A stretch of 8,436 nucleotides of DNA from CAYFHQ01 sp964342805 (GCA_964342805.1 CAYFHQ010000131.1:1-8436); one strand, 5' to 3'. Positions 1 through 6,513 are shown, numbered from the stretch's first letter. Made by a program: numbers and translations. Notes: a model not told the origin generated them from the letters alone.

Positions 1-750
1 CTAGCTCCTACTGAAGATTTTAATATGATCACAGGTGAAGGAGTTACAGCCCGCATTAATAATCAGCTTTACGGAATCGGGAATGAAAAGCTTTTACACA
101 GGCTTGGTGTACATTCCAATTATAACGTTAAGTTAGTTGAAGACCTTCAAGGTAGTGGTCAAACAGTTATGTTTGTAATGACTTCTGAGGAACTTTTAGG
201 CTTGATTAGTGTTCATGATCCCATTAAAGAATCAACTCCAGATGCAGTTATGACCCTCCATAAACTTGGCGTAAGAATTATGATGCTAACTGGAGACAAT
301 GAAAACACAGCACGCTCCGTTGCTAATGCATTAGGCCTTGACGAATACATGGCTGGTTGCTTACCTGAGGACAAGTTCAAAAAAGTGAAGACGCTTCAAG
401 AAGAAGGGGCATTCGTAAGCATGGCGGGGGATGGCATTAATGATTCACCAGCAATTGCTCAAGCAAACGTTGGAATTGCAATGGGTACTGGTACAGACGT
501 TGCAATGGAAAGTTCCGACATTACACTTGTGAGCGGTGATTTGAATGGGATCGCAAAAGCCAAGGTGTTAAGTGTGAAAGTTATGAGAAACATCCGACAA
601 AATTTATTTTTTGCATTTATCTACAATACGCTCGGTATTCCAATTGCCGCCTTTGGTTTCCTTAATCCAATTTTTGCTGGTTTGGCGATGATCCTCAGCT
701 CCATATCTGTTCTAAGCAATGCTCTTAGACTTAGGAGAATCAGTTTATAG
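1..750 (+). CDS. copA: Copper-exporting P1B-1-type ATPase, C-terminal part (5' end outside window)
   Basis: The frame is open from base 1, so this is the last 249 residues of a longer protein. Seen: GEGV of the nucleotide-binding domain near the start, TGDN at 289-300, the Mg-binding hinge GDGINDS at 427-447, then two membrane helices. The helices match the P1B-1 signatures exactly: N-x6-YN-x4-P (QNLFFAFIYNTLGIP) and P-x6-M-x2-SS-x5-N. In this family these residues, with a CPC motif lying upstream of the window, bind Cu(I) or Ag(I) in the membrane. The protein pumps copper out of the cytoplasm using ATP. The aspartyl-phosphate DKTGT motif and any N-terminal metal-binding domains are not in view. 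It ends in basic LRLRR, usual for the family. No clear terminator follows in the 168 bases before the next gene. Function is confident; Cu versus Ag cannot be separated. Confidence 0.96.
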   Translation, partial: LAPTEDFNMITGEGVTARINNQLYGIGNEKLLHRLGVHSNYNVKLVEDLQGSGQTVMFVMTSEELLGLISVHDPIKESTPDAVMTLHKLGVRIMMLTGDNENTARSVANALGLDEYMAGCLPEDKFKKVKTLQEEGAFVSMAGDGINDSPAIAQANVGIAMGTGTDVAMESSDITLVSGDLNGIAKAKVLSVKVMRNIRQNLFFAFIYNTLGIPIAAFGFLNPIFAGLAMILSSISVLSNALRLRRISL

Positions 751-890
751 GCAATTAAGAATCAATAAATCCGTCAACCCAAACCACCACCTTACTGATT
801 TTCGATAACCAACGACTTAGACCTTTAGATCAAATTTTTGAGCCGCCTTTCCTTAATTCACAAAATCATAATTTCACCATAATTCTATTG

Positions 891-896
891 TATACT
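891..896 (+). promoter_or_regulatory. Probable -10 element for the SHOCT gene pair
   Basis: TATACT lies 31 bases before the chosen ATG at 928, which would give a short leader of about 25 bases carrying the GGAGGTG ribosome binding site at 915-921. No good -35 hexamer sits at 16-18 bp spacing (the best are AT-rich, such as TAATTT at 869-874), so the assignment is tentative. It implies that the SHOCT genes can be transcribed separately from the copper ATPase. Confidence 0.4.
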
Positions 897-927
897 CGTA
901 AATAAGAAAGATGCGGAGGTGAATCAA

Positions 928-1104
928 ATGATGTTTTTCGGATGGCTTTTAATTGGGGCTTTTTTGTATTTAGTGTTTGCAAACGGAAACAGTAATATGC
1001 CCAGACTCAACACGAAGTCCCCAAGAGAAATTTTGGATGAAAGATTCGTTAACGGTGAAATCGATGAATCAACATACACACGAATGAAAAATGCATTGAA
1101 TTAA
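928..1104 (+). CDS. Small membrane-anchored SHOCT-domain protein
   Basis: A 58-residue protein. Residues about 3-20 (FFGWLLIGAFLYLVFA) form one hydrophobic helix. After a short linker, residues about 34-58 form a SHOCT (short C-terminal) domain, with the pattern EILDERFVNGEIDESTYTRM close to the usual eiLkeRyakGEIteeEYe. The ATG at 928 is chosen because GGAGGTG at 915-921 lies 6 bases before it. The in-frame GTG at 919 overlaps that ribosome binding site and is unlikely; the ATG at 931 is the alternative. The next gene begins 11 bases after the stop and encodes a similar protein, so the two form an operon. SHOCT domains are thought to mediate oligomerisation or anchoring; no biochemical role can be read here. 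A link to copper rests only on its position after the copper ATPase. Confidence 0.85.
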   Translation: MMFFGWLLIGAFLYLVFANGNSNMPRLNTKSPREILDERFVNGEIDESTYTRMKNALN

Positions 1105-1115
1105 GGGGATAAACT

Positions 1116-1355
1116 ATGATGTATAACAGCGGTTTCAGTAGCAGTTTTGAATGTTCCTATGGTTTGTTTAACTCGTTTTGGGGATTCGGAAGTCTATTGC
1201 TCGTTATTGGCGTCCTTGCTTTTTTGTACTTTAAAAAAGCCAATAGAAAATCCAGCCACAAAAATGCATTAGCATCACTTAATATGCGATTTGCATCAGG
1301 CGAAGTTACAGAAAAGGACTACTTAAGTAAGAAACGAGTTCTAACAGATAAATAG
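1116..1355 (+). CDS. Small membrane-anchored SHOCT-domain protein, second copy
   Basis: A 79-residue protein. A Ser/Phe/Gly-rich N-terminus with one Cys (C13) is followed by a hydrophobic helix at about residues 23-40 (WGFGSLLLVIGVLAFLYF), a basic stretch KKANRKSSHK, and a C-terminal SHOCT-like segment (LNMRFASGEVTEKDYLSKK). AGGGGA at 1104-1109 lies 6 bases before the ATG and overlaps the stop of the preceding gene. It shares its layout (helix, then RF-x-x-G-E-[IV]-x-E/D-x-x-Y) with the 58-residue neighbour but has a longer N-terminus, so the pair may be diverged duplicates. Function is unknown. Hairpins follow at 1396-1430 and 1469-1498. Confidence 0.85.
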   Translation: MMYNSGFSSSFECSYGLFNSFWGFGSLLLVIGVLAFLYFKKANRKSSHKNALASLNMRFASGEVTEKDYLSKKRVLTDK

Positions 1356-1395
1356 TCATTTTTTATACTTTGATACGGTGATACTCGCAGTACAG

Positions 1396-1430
1396 TTTAG
1401 GGTTCTCATTAACCATATGAGAGCCCTAAA
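1396..1430 (+). terminator. Long hairpin after the SHOCT genes
   Basis: TTTAGGGTTCTCAT (1396-1409) pairs with ATGAGAGCCCTAAA (1417-1430), 14 bp with one G-U pair and a 7-base loop. It starts 41 bases after the second SHOCT stop. The sequence after it (ACAATTTATA) is not a proper U-tract, so termination may be weak or the hairpin may mainly protect the mRNA 3' end. Confidence 0.55.
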
Positions 1431-1468
1431 ACAATTTATAAGGCTATTATTAACGATGATCTTTTAAT

Positions 1469-1498
1469 GGAGTGCACAGGAATGTGCACTTCTTTTTC
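1469..1498 (+). terminator. Rho-independent terminator of the copA/SHOCT region
   Basis: AGTGCACA (1471-1478), loop GGAA, TGTGCACT (1483-1490). The stem extends by a G-U and a G-C pair to 1469/1492 and runs into TTTTT at 1493-1497. This is a compact stem with a GNRA-type tetraloop and a U-tract. It lies 38 bases beyond the longer hairpin, so the two act in tandem. Confidence 0.8.
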
Positions 1499-1774
1499 TA
1501 TTGCCTCCCCACTCAACAGTAACCGAAATAGCCAATATCCCTTGCTTATCCATTTTATTTTCTTTTGTAATTATTTGTTAGAAGTCAAAAGTTGCAAGGG
1601 TATGACTCAATGAATCAGTAAGCGCACATCGATAATCTTTGGAATGTTGAAGACAGCTTTTTCAACAATAATCTATTTAAATTAGTGGTCTAATCATTTT
1701 TATTTTTCGTACTGGAATTTGGATTCCCATTAACTCCTCCAGGAGTTTTTCTGTTACCATACAATCAATCGTCA
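1499..1774. other. AT-rich stretch with no convincing gene
   Basis: No reading frame with a credible start, ribosome binding site and family match is seen on either strand. Present are a perfect short inverted repeat AACTCCT/AGGAGTT (1732-1747) with only two unpaired bases, followed by TTTTT, and a 6-bp GTTGAA/TTCAAC inverted repeat in the 1640-1670 area. A 32-codon minus-strand frame (1677-1775) starts at an ATG overlapping the stop of the MerR remnant (TAATG) but matches nothing recognised. The stretch is probably eroded coding sequence. Confidence 0.5.
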
Positions 1775-1888
1775 TTATGACCTGGGACTTCCCACTACTT
1801 CTACAGATTTTAATAGGCCCACACGGTCATAGTGTCTCAGGGTCTCAGTTGTTACTTCCTTTAACTGGGCGAGTTTGCCAATAATAAG
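1775..1888 (-). pseudogene. MerR-family regulator remnant (DNA-binding N-terminus only)
   Basis: Reading leftward from about 1885 the frame gives IGKLAQLKEV followed by TTETLRHYDRVGLLK (to about 1808), an almost ideal MerR helix-turn-helix and wing (usual pattern Ig-lAk--gvs-eTLRyYdriGLLkP). After GLLK the family similarity stops and the frame ends at TAA (1775-1777). Neither the rest of the winged domain, nor the coiled coil, nor an effector domain is visible. No start codon is seen just before IGKLAQ; the similarity stops at about 1885, where the short-chain dehydrogenase remnant and the richer base composition begin on the other strand. It belongs to a different subtype from the intact regulator at 6550-7407. 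The fragment is too short to be functional. Confidence 0.7.
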
Positions 1889-1900
1889 GGGTTGACCCCT
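1887..1900. repeat. Small palindrome at the boundary of two gene remnants
   Basis: AGGGGTTGACCCCT is a 5-bp stem with a TTGA loop. It lies exactly where similarity to the MerR remnant (minus strand) ends and similarity to the dehydrogenase remnant (plus strand) begins. It could be a scar of the rearrangement or chance. No matching copy was seen near the right end of the G+C-rich block. Confidence 0.4.
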
Positions 1901-2175
1901 GTTCCCTACCGATTTTTCGTTCCAGGGATTGTCAATACAGCCACCGTTCAGTCACAAAACTGGATCACCCGGGTCCTGTCCAAGGCCTTGGCATGATCGA
2001 ACCGGAGGAGGCCGGCCGCCTCTTAATCCAGTCCATCTTTTCTCATCCCAAACAAGGTGTCTGTTTTTATTCCAAGTTGAAAACCATTCAGCCCAAGAAG
2101 GCTGTTCGTCAGAGCCAAGCTGACTTTGACGACTTGCTTGCCTTTTCTGCAAGCTTTACCGGTGTGTCTTATTGA
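1901..2175 (+). pseudogene. Short-chain dehydrogenase/reductase remnant (C-terminal part, frameshifted)
   Basis: From 1901 the frame reads VPYRFFVPGIVNTATV and then QNWITRVLSKAL, carrying the PGIVNT segment that follows the catalytic YxxxK in short-chain dehydrogenases. At 1991-1993 the frame must shift: adding one G to TTGGC (TTGGGC) joins it to MIEPEEAGRLLIQSIF and on to LLAFSASFTGVSY with a TGA at 2173. PEEAG, the late aromatic stretch, and an ending like LW-x-x-S-x-x-(L/F)TG are typical of the retinol-dehydrogenase-like branch. Roughly the last 90 residues of a 250-300-residue enzyme remain; the Rossmann GxxxGxG part and the catalytic Tyr/Lys are absent. It once presumably reduced or oxidised a carbonyl/alcohol using NAD(P). 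The family call rests on motif reading only. A good terminator follows at 2208. Confidence 0.55.
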
Positions 2176-2207
2176 GATTTTGACCACCCTGGCCTATAGA
2201 TGCAAGA

Positions 2208-2242
2208 AACTAGACCCGGTACTCGGGTCTAGTTGTTTTTTA
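2208..2242 (+). terminator. Rho-independent terminator after the dehydrogenase remnant
   Basis: AACTAGACCCG (2208-2218), loop GTACT, CGGGTCTAGTT (2224-2234), then GTTTTTT. The 11-bp perfect stem and the T-run favour plus-strand termination. It lies between convergent remnants (dehydrogenase on +, phosphatase-family on -), and with TTTCTT on the other side it may also work weakly on the minus strand. Confidence 0.85.
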
Positions 2243-2284
2243 TAGATTCATGTACTTCGAGACTGCTTATTTCTGAGCCACCCT

Positions 2285-2943
2285 TTACCGAACCACCTTG
2301 GCCTCAACTTGAGGTAGAACAAGGTCGACAATGACGGGATAATGGTCACTGAGGGGACTGTACCCCAGCCTTTGTGTGGGGGCCACCCTGTAGGTGACCG
2401 CTTGAATATCTGGGCTAACAAAGCAAAATCCAATGGGTTTGACTGCACTAAATCTCAGGGGCAAAAACCAGTTAATGGTCCCATGGGACATGGTGCTGGT
2501 TGCAACCCGCTTGGCGTCAACCAAAGACCCCGACCGGCTGATTTGGTCATAGTTGGGGCTATCCTGAAGGAAGTTGACCCCCCCTGTGAGTATAACAGAA
2601 GATCTTTCCTCTTGAATTCGGTCCAGAAGCAGGCCCACCCCTTGTTTTCTTGCCACCTGGCCTACATGGTCCAGGTGGGTATTGTAGTGAGTAAAGATTT
2701 GGCCAGTCCCCTTGCTTTGAAGGCGAGCCCAGGTGAAAATCCTATAGGTAGATGCGCCCCAACCCACGGTGACCTGGTCCAGTTTTTCTGAAATCCAAAA
2801 TGTCCCCTGGTCCAGGAGGTCGTAGAGGTCTTCTCTATAAAATATGGGGGCATACTCCCCTGGCTTTTCCCGTCTTCCCGGCCACCCCCCACATAGGCAT
2901 ATCCACTTAAGAGTGCTGGAAGACCCTGCTCATGGGACACTCC
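2285..2943 (-). pseudogene. Endonuclease/exonuclease/phosphatase-family protein, decayed
   Basis: Two minus-strand frames join into one family member. The first (to about 2862) reads GYAYVGGGREDGKSQG. Restoring one G in a GGGG run near 2860 continues into EYAPIFYREDLYDLLDQG, TFWISEKL, GWGASTYRIFTWARL, NTHLDH and finally LSDHYPVIVDL, with a TAA at 2285-2287. These are the ordered motifs of the DNase I-like fold (metal-dependent phosphodiesterase or phosphatase). NTHLDH and SDHYP survive, but the usual TGDFN reads TGGVN and the usual (I)DFIFVS reads IGFCFVS, so two acidic active-site residues are lost. The first 45-60 residues, with the MTYN and QE motifs, are missing. It is therefore almost surely inactive. 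The original substrate cannot be deduced. Confidence 0.8.
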
Positions 2944-2990
2944 TATCGAACGAGAAAAGTTTGCACCCACACATTACCAATCGTGTATGA

Positions 2991-3218
2991 GTTTACAACA
3001 ACTGGTTTGATGTTAAACAAGAACTCATGAACTTTTACAGGAATCCTGTGGAAGTTTCCAGGAACCATATCGACATTGAGTCCTCCTTTCTCTCTGGCGA
3101 CAAGTACGTAGAAGTGGAACGATTGACCAGTAAGGACAACAAGGTGACCCGCGTCCTCTTGATCAGTGAAGTGGAAAATGGCTTGATCAAGCACTGCTGG
3201 TGGAGTATTCAGAAATAG
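2991..3218 (+). pseudogene. NTF2/SnoaL-like protein remnant (C-terminal part)
   Basis: The frame after the TGA at 2988-2990 reads VYNNWFDVKQELMNFYRNP, then SGDKYVEVERLTSK and LLISEVENGLIKHCWW, ending in TAG at 3216-3218. A curved-sheet pattern with E-V-E-N-G-x-I-x-x-x-W-W near the end is typical of the C-terminal half of SnoaL/NTF2-like proteins, a fold used by small isomerases, cyclases and binding proteins. The N-terminal helices are not found. A neighbouring frame (THTLPIVYEF at about 2968-2997) may be earlier coding sequence shifted by an indel. Its truncated 5' end faces the truncated 5' end of the phosphatase-family remnant. An ATG at 3027 could start a 63-residue peptide, but no ribosome binding site is seen before it. 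The family call is moderate. Confidence 0.45.
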
Positions 3219-3244
3219 GGCTATCCTTTGTACCTAAACAGAGA

Positions 3245-3280
3245 AAAACCCAGGCGGTCTTCCATAGACACCTGGGTTTT
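3245..3280 (-). terminator. Terminator of the uvrA paralogue/reductase operon
   Basis: AAAACCCAGG (3245-3254) pairs with CCTGGGTTTT (3271-3280), with an inner GTCT/AGAC stem (3257-3260 with 3266-3269). On the minus strand it begins 10 bases after the reductase stop and runs into TTTTTCTC. On the plus strand it can also end transcription of the NTF2-like remnant, so it is a shared bidirectional terminator. Confidence 0.85.
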
Positions 3281-3290
3281 CATATGTCAT

Positions 3291-3821
3291 TTATCGCTTA
3301 GAGTATGTGAAAACCGTCACGCCATCACTAGTATCCAGACGGTCCAAATGTAAGTCAATCTTTGGGCTTTGCCTTGAAAAAAGTCGTCGACCCGCTCCAA
3401 GTATGGTGGGAACAATGGCAATGACGTACACATCAATGAGATCTTTTTCCACTAAGGCGTCCGCCAGTTGGGCCCCGCCAAAGTGCCATATGTCCTTCCC
3501 TGTTTCAGACTTGAGACCCTCCACGTAGCCACAAATATCCGATTTCACAAAAACCACACCCTCCCGCTGGGGAAAGTCTCTGGAAGTGGCCACAATGATT
3601 TGTTTGCCTTCAAAATTAGCTAAGCCAGACACAATACAATCCTCATAGGCGGCTGCCCCCATGACGATGGTATCAATGGTCTTTGTAAAGACTTCAAAGT
3701 CATAAGCTTCCGCAGCATTGACCTGGTCGTCTCCATGGCCCACTATCCAGTCGAAACCACCATTTGGATCAGAAATATACCCATCCAAGCTCGTTGCTAT
3801 GTTCAAAATCAGTTTTCTCAT
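3291..3821 (-). CDS. RibD C-terminal/dihydrofolate reductase-family protein
   Basis: A complete protein of 176 residues, the usual size for the stand-alone YyaP/YwjB-like group. Seen: N-terminal strand and loop LILNIATSLDGYISDPNGG (residues 4-22), the VMGAAAYED segment near residues 53-61 (pattern lmGrkTYe), IIVATSRDF at 75-83, FGGAQLADALVEKDLID (about 113-129) and IVPTILGAGRRLF (about 136-148). These are the NADPH-binding and fold-defining elements of RibD-C/DHFR-like reductases. The fold binds NADPH; the substrate of this subgroup is not established, and folate or pterin reduction should not be assumed. The ATG overlaps the stop of the upstream UvrA paralogue (ATGA, 3818-3821), suggesting translational coupling; GAAGGGAAGGGAAAC lies just before the start. 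Unlike its partner it shows no damage. Confidence 0.9.
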   Translation of the reverse strand: MRKLILNIATSLDGYISDPNGGFDWIVGHGDDQVNAAEAYDFEVFTKTIDTIVMGAAAYEDCIVSGLANFEGKQIIVATSRDFPQREGVVFVKSDICGYVEGLKSETGKDIWHFGGAQLADALVEKDLIDVYVIAIVPTILGAGRRLFSRQSPKIDLHLDRLDTSDGVTVFTYSKR

Positions 3822-6366
3822 ATGTTTCCCTTCCCTTCTTTTCTAGTCTTCTGGCCCATAAAGGCCTGCAAATACTGGCTCGTTAGTCCTTTTCCCTGTC
3901 CCATACAATGTCCAAGGGGTCCCTCATCTATTAAAGTTCCCCCCTCATGGCCCCCAGCTGGTCCCAGGTCAATAATGTGGTCTGAGGCCGCTATCACCTC
4001 CAAGGCATGCTCAATCAAGAAAATGGAATGCCCCTTGTCACGAAGGGCATAGAGCAGGGTCAATAACTTGTCTATATCAGCAGGATGGAGGCCCGTTGTC
4101 GGCTCATCCAAGATATAGAGGGACTTGTCTCCATCACTTCTGGTGAGCTCCTTGGCCAGTTTCAGTCGTTGACATTCACCTCCAGACAGGGTCAACGTCG
4201 ATTGTCCCAGTTTCAAGTAGCCCAGGCCCACCTCATGAAGCCAGTCCAGTTTTTTCAAAATGGCCCTTTTCCCATGGAAATGCTCCCTGGCCTGGTCCAC
4301 CGTCATGTCCAAAACGTCTGAGATATGTTTACCCTCAACTCGAACACTGAGGGTCTTTTCATTGAACCGATGGCCCTGACAAACCGAACACTCCACTTCC
4401 ACATCATCAAGAAAATGCATATCAAGTTTAACAACCCCCAGCCCCTGACAGGACTCGCAACGCCCCCCCTTCACATTAAAGGAAAAATCAGAAGCCTTTA
4501 ACTGATGCGCTTTGGCCCCAGCTTGTTGGCTATACAACTTTCTGATCAAGGCATAGGTTTCCGTGTAAGTCGCCACATTGGACCGGGTCATTCGACCTAT
4601 GGGTTTTTGATCTATTGTAACCAGCCGGTTGACCTGGTCTAGGCCATCAACCTGGTCACATTCGGCCCTTTGTTTCCTATAGAACTGGTCAATGACGTCA
4701 ATAACCAAGGACGACTTACCACTACCCGACACCCCTGTAAAGGTCACCAGCTGGTTTAGGGGAATATGGACATTGACATCCTTTAGGTTGTTGGCCCTGC
4801 CACCTCTTACAGTAATCTGCTTCGTATGACCTGGACGTCCGCCTGACTGACGACCTTTGGACGCCTGCCCTTGCGCTAGTTCTCTTCCCTCGTCTACTTG
4901 CCTAGTCATGTATCTACCTGTAAGTGACCCCACTTGTTCTACTAGGGAATGAGGAGAGCCGGAAAACACAATTTGCCCTCCCAGGGGACTAGACCCAGGC
5001 CCAAAGTCGATGACGTGGTCACATTGGCCAATGAAGTCTGTATCATACTCAATGACCAGGACAGTATTGCCCAGGTCTCGAATGTGCTTCAAAGCCTCCA
5101 GTAACCTTTTCCCGTCGTGGGGATGCAGGCCGGTGGTTGGCTCGTCCAGGACATAAAGCACCCCAGTCAAGCCGCTGTCAATGATGTTGGACAACTTGAG
5201 ACGTTGGGCTTCACCGCCAGAAAGACTTCCAGTGGGGCGGTTCAGGGATAGGTAATGGAGGCCGATTTTAATAAGGTTTTGAACTCGCTTTTTTAAGTCA
5301 GACTCAACTGCTTCTTTGATGGCCTTGGCTTGGTTGGGCAAGTCCAAGTGGTCTAGCCACTTGTCCAGTTGAACCATGTCAAAGGCCCCCACCTCAACCA
5401 AGGTGGACCCCTGAATGGTCACAGTCCTGCCTTCATGGGCCAGCCGGCTCCCCTTACAACTTGTGCAAGTTTCCGTAACAAAGCTGTCTGTGAGTTTGCT
5501 GTTTTTCTTTTGCTTCCGGAGGTTCTCCTTGGCCTTTTCCTCCATGTAGGTCAATATTCCTTTGACATAACCATCATGGACTTTTTTTGGTTTTTTCGTA
5601 TGGGGAAACCGCTCCAGAAAAGCCTCAGAGTCCACGCCTTCATAAAATACCAGCCGTTCTAATTCATTAAAATCAGCTATCTTTTTGGAGGCATCAAAGG
5701 GAAAACCGTAGTGACGACCACATTTTTCTAACACCTCACCATAATAGTTTCCAAACAAGTCCTTGCCCCAAATGCGTACTGCCCCTTGAGCCAGGCTTAG
5801 TGACTCGTCAACCACCTTGGTCAGATCAATGGTTGTCACCTTCCCTTCACCACCACAGTCAGGGCAGGCCCCTTCGGGTTTGTTGAAGGAAAACATCCCC
5901 ATGGTCAAGTGAGCTAGCAGGTGGCCACAGGATGGACACGGTTGGTCTTTCTCGTCAATCTCAGCTACAGGTCCTCCACTAAAACTAGGAGGGATGGTCA
6001 CACCACAAGAGGGACAGGTTCGCTGTCCCAACTTGGCAAACAGGACCCGTAGATAAGTAGCGATCTCCGTATAGGTCCCTACCGTTGATTTACTGGTGCC
6101 TGCAATCCCCCTTTGAGAGACCCCAATGGCCGTTGACAAACCCACTATGGCGTCTACCTTGGGCTTGTTCAGGCCGTCTGTCACTAGACCCATTGACTCC
6201 ATGTACTGGCGCTGCACTCCCTTTGGAGGATATCCATAGCAAAGGTTGACTTGCCACTACCTGAAGGCCATGTGATCGCTACTAGCATATTCTTGGGAAT
6301 AGAAACGGACACATTATTTAGATTGTGCTCCCTTGCGCCAACCACTTCAATATAGTTTTTTACCAT
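3818..6366 (-). pseudogene. uvrA: Class II UvrA paralogue (ABC ATPase) with a frameshift
   Basis: ATG at 6364-6366 with GGAGG 5 bases before it. The first 51 codons end in DILQREC; one missing C at about 6213-6214 (TGCAG for TGCCAG) breaks the frame, which resumes as QRQYMESMG. Repaired length is about 849 residues, shorter than canonical UvrA (about 940), and the stretch between the first zinc cysteines and FSFNKPEGACPDCGG is too short for a UvrB-binding domain. This marks class II (UvrA2/DrrC-like). In order: damaged Walker A (WPSGSGKS, codon 33 TGG where Gly is expected), STVGTYTEI, cysteine pairs CPSC/CPSC/CPDC, CTSC, signature SLSGGEAQRL, LDEPTTGLHP, H-loop reading EYD where EHD is usual, intact second Walker A GVSGSGKSS, CESC/CSVC zinc module, TLSGGECQRLKL, LDEPTTGLHP, IEH. 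Relatives bind DNA or give resistance to DNA-targeting drugs. As given, no full-length protein can be made. Confidence 0.9.
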
Positions 6367-6451
6367 CTACACCTCCACTTGAAACTAGGAAGACAAATCA
6401 AAGACGCTAACCAAAATTGAATTTCCTTCCTCCTTGTTTTCCTGTCCTCTC

Positions 6452-6479
6452 TTGTCTTTCTCAAAAACTCTTGTATACT
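6452..6479 (+). promoter_or_regulatory. Promoter of the MerR-family regulator gene
   Basis: TTGTCT (6452-6457), 16-bp spacer, TATACT (6474-6479); a start near 6486 gives a leader of about 64 bases. It faces and overlaps the divergent operon promoter, and the start point lies among the operator half-sites, so binding of the regulator should also affect its own transcription. Confidence 0.65.
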
Positions 6480-6482
6480 GTA

Positions 6483-6513
6483 ACCATAAACTATAAGGTA
6501 ACATTACAGTCAA
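6483..6513 (-). promoter_or_regulatory. MerR-type promoter of the uvrA paralogue/reductase operon
   Basis: On the minus strand: TTGACT (6513 to 6508), 19-bp spacer (6507 to 6489), TATGGT (6488 to 6483), with a leader of about 110 bases before the ATG. A good -35 with an over-long 19-bp spacer is the hallmark of promoters that MerR-family proteins activate by distorting the DNA. The spacer holds the pseudo-palindrome described separately. Confidence 0.65.
6490..6510. promoter_or_regulatory. Likely MerR operator (21-bp pseudo-palindrome)
   Basis: Arms ACTATAAGGT (6490-6499) and ACATTACAGT (6501-6510) around a central A match as inverted repeats at 8 of 10 positions. The centre (6500) is 8 bases into the 19-bp spacer of the minus-strand promoter, close to where the dyad sits in the classical mer operator. 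A third half-site, ACTGTAA, occurs at 6477-6483 on the plus strand and pairs perfectly with TTACAGT at 6504-6510. Confidence 0.6.

Noticed and set aside
1862..1900. Extension of the dehydrogenase remnant leftward (LGEFANNKGL on the plus strand)
   Set aside because: It is exactly antisense to the much better MerR helix-turn-helix sequence on the minus strand, so the dehydrogenase similarity is taken to begin near 1901.
2342..2791. Plus-strand open frame of 149 codons
   Set aside because: Antisense to the phosphatase-family remnant, which shows ordered family motifs; no ribosome binding site or recognisable product.
2943..3194. Minus-strand open frame of 83 codons
   Set aside because: Antisense to the NTF2-like remnant and without recognisable motifs; the plus-strand reading fits a known fold better.
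4085..5662. Plus-strand open frames inside the UvrA paralogue (4085-4321, 5369-5662)
   Set aside because: They are the complementary strand of conserved UvrA motifs and have no ribosome binding sites.
6205..6220. Programmed -1 frameshifting or internal GTG restart to rescue the UvrA paralogue
   Set aside because: There is no slippery heptamer at GAG TGC AGC, and the purine-rich AAAGGGA abuts the GTG at 6217 with no spacing; a simple base loss explains it better.
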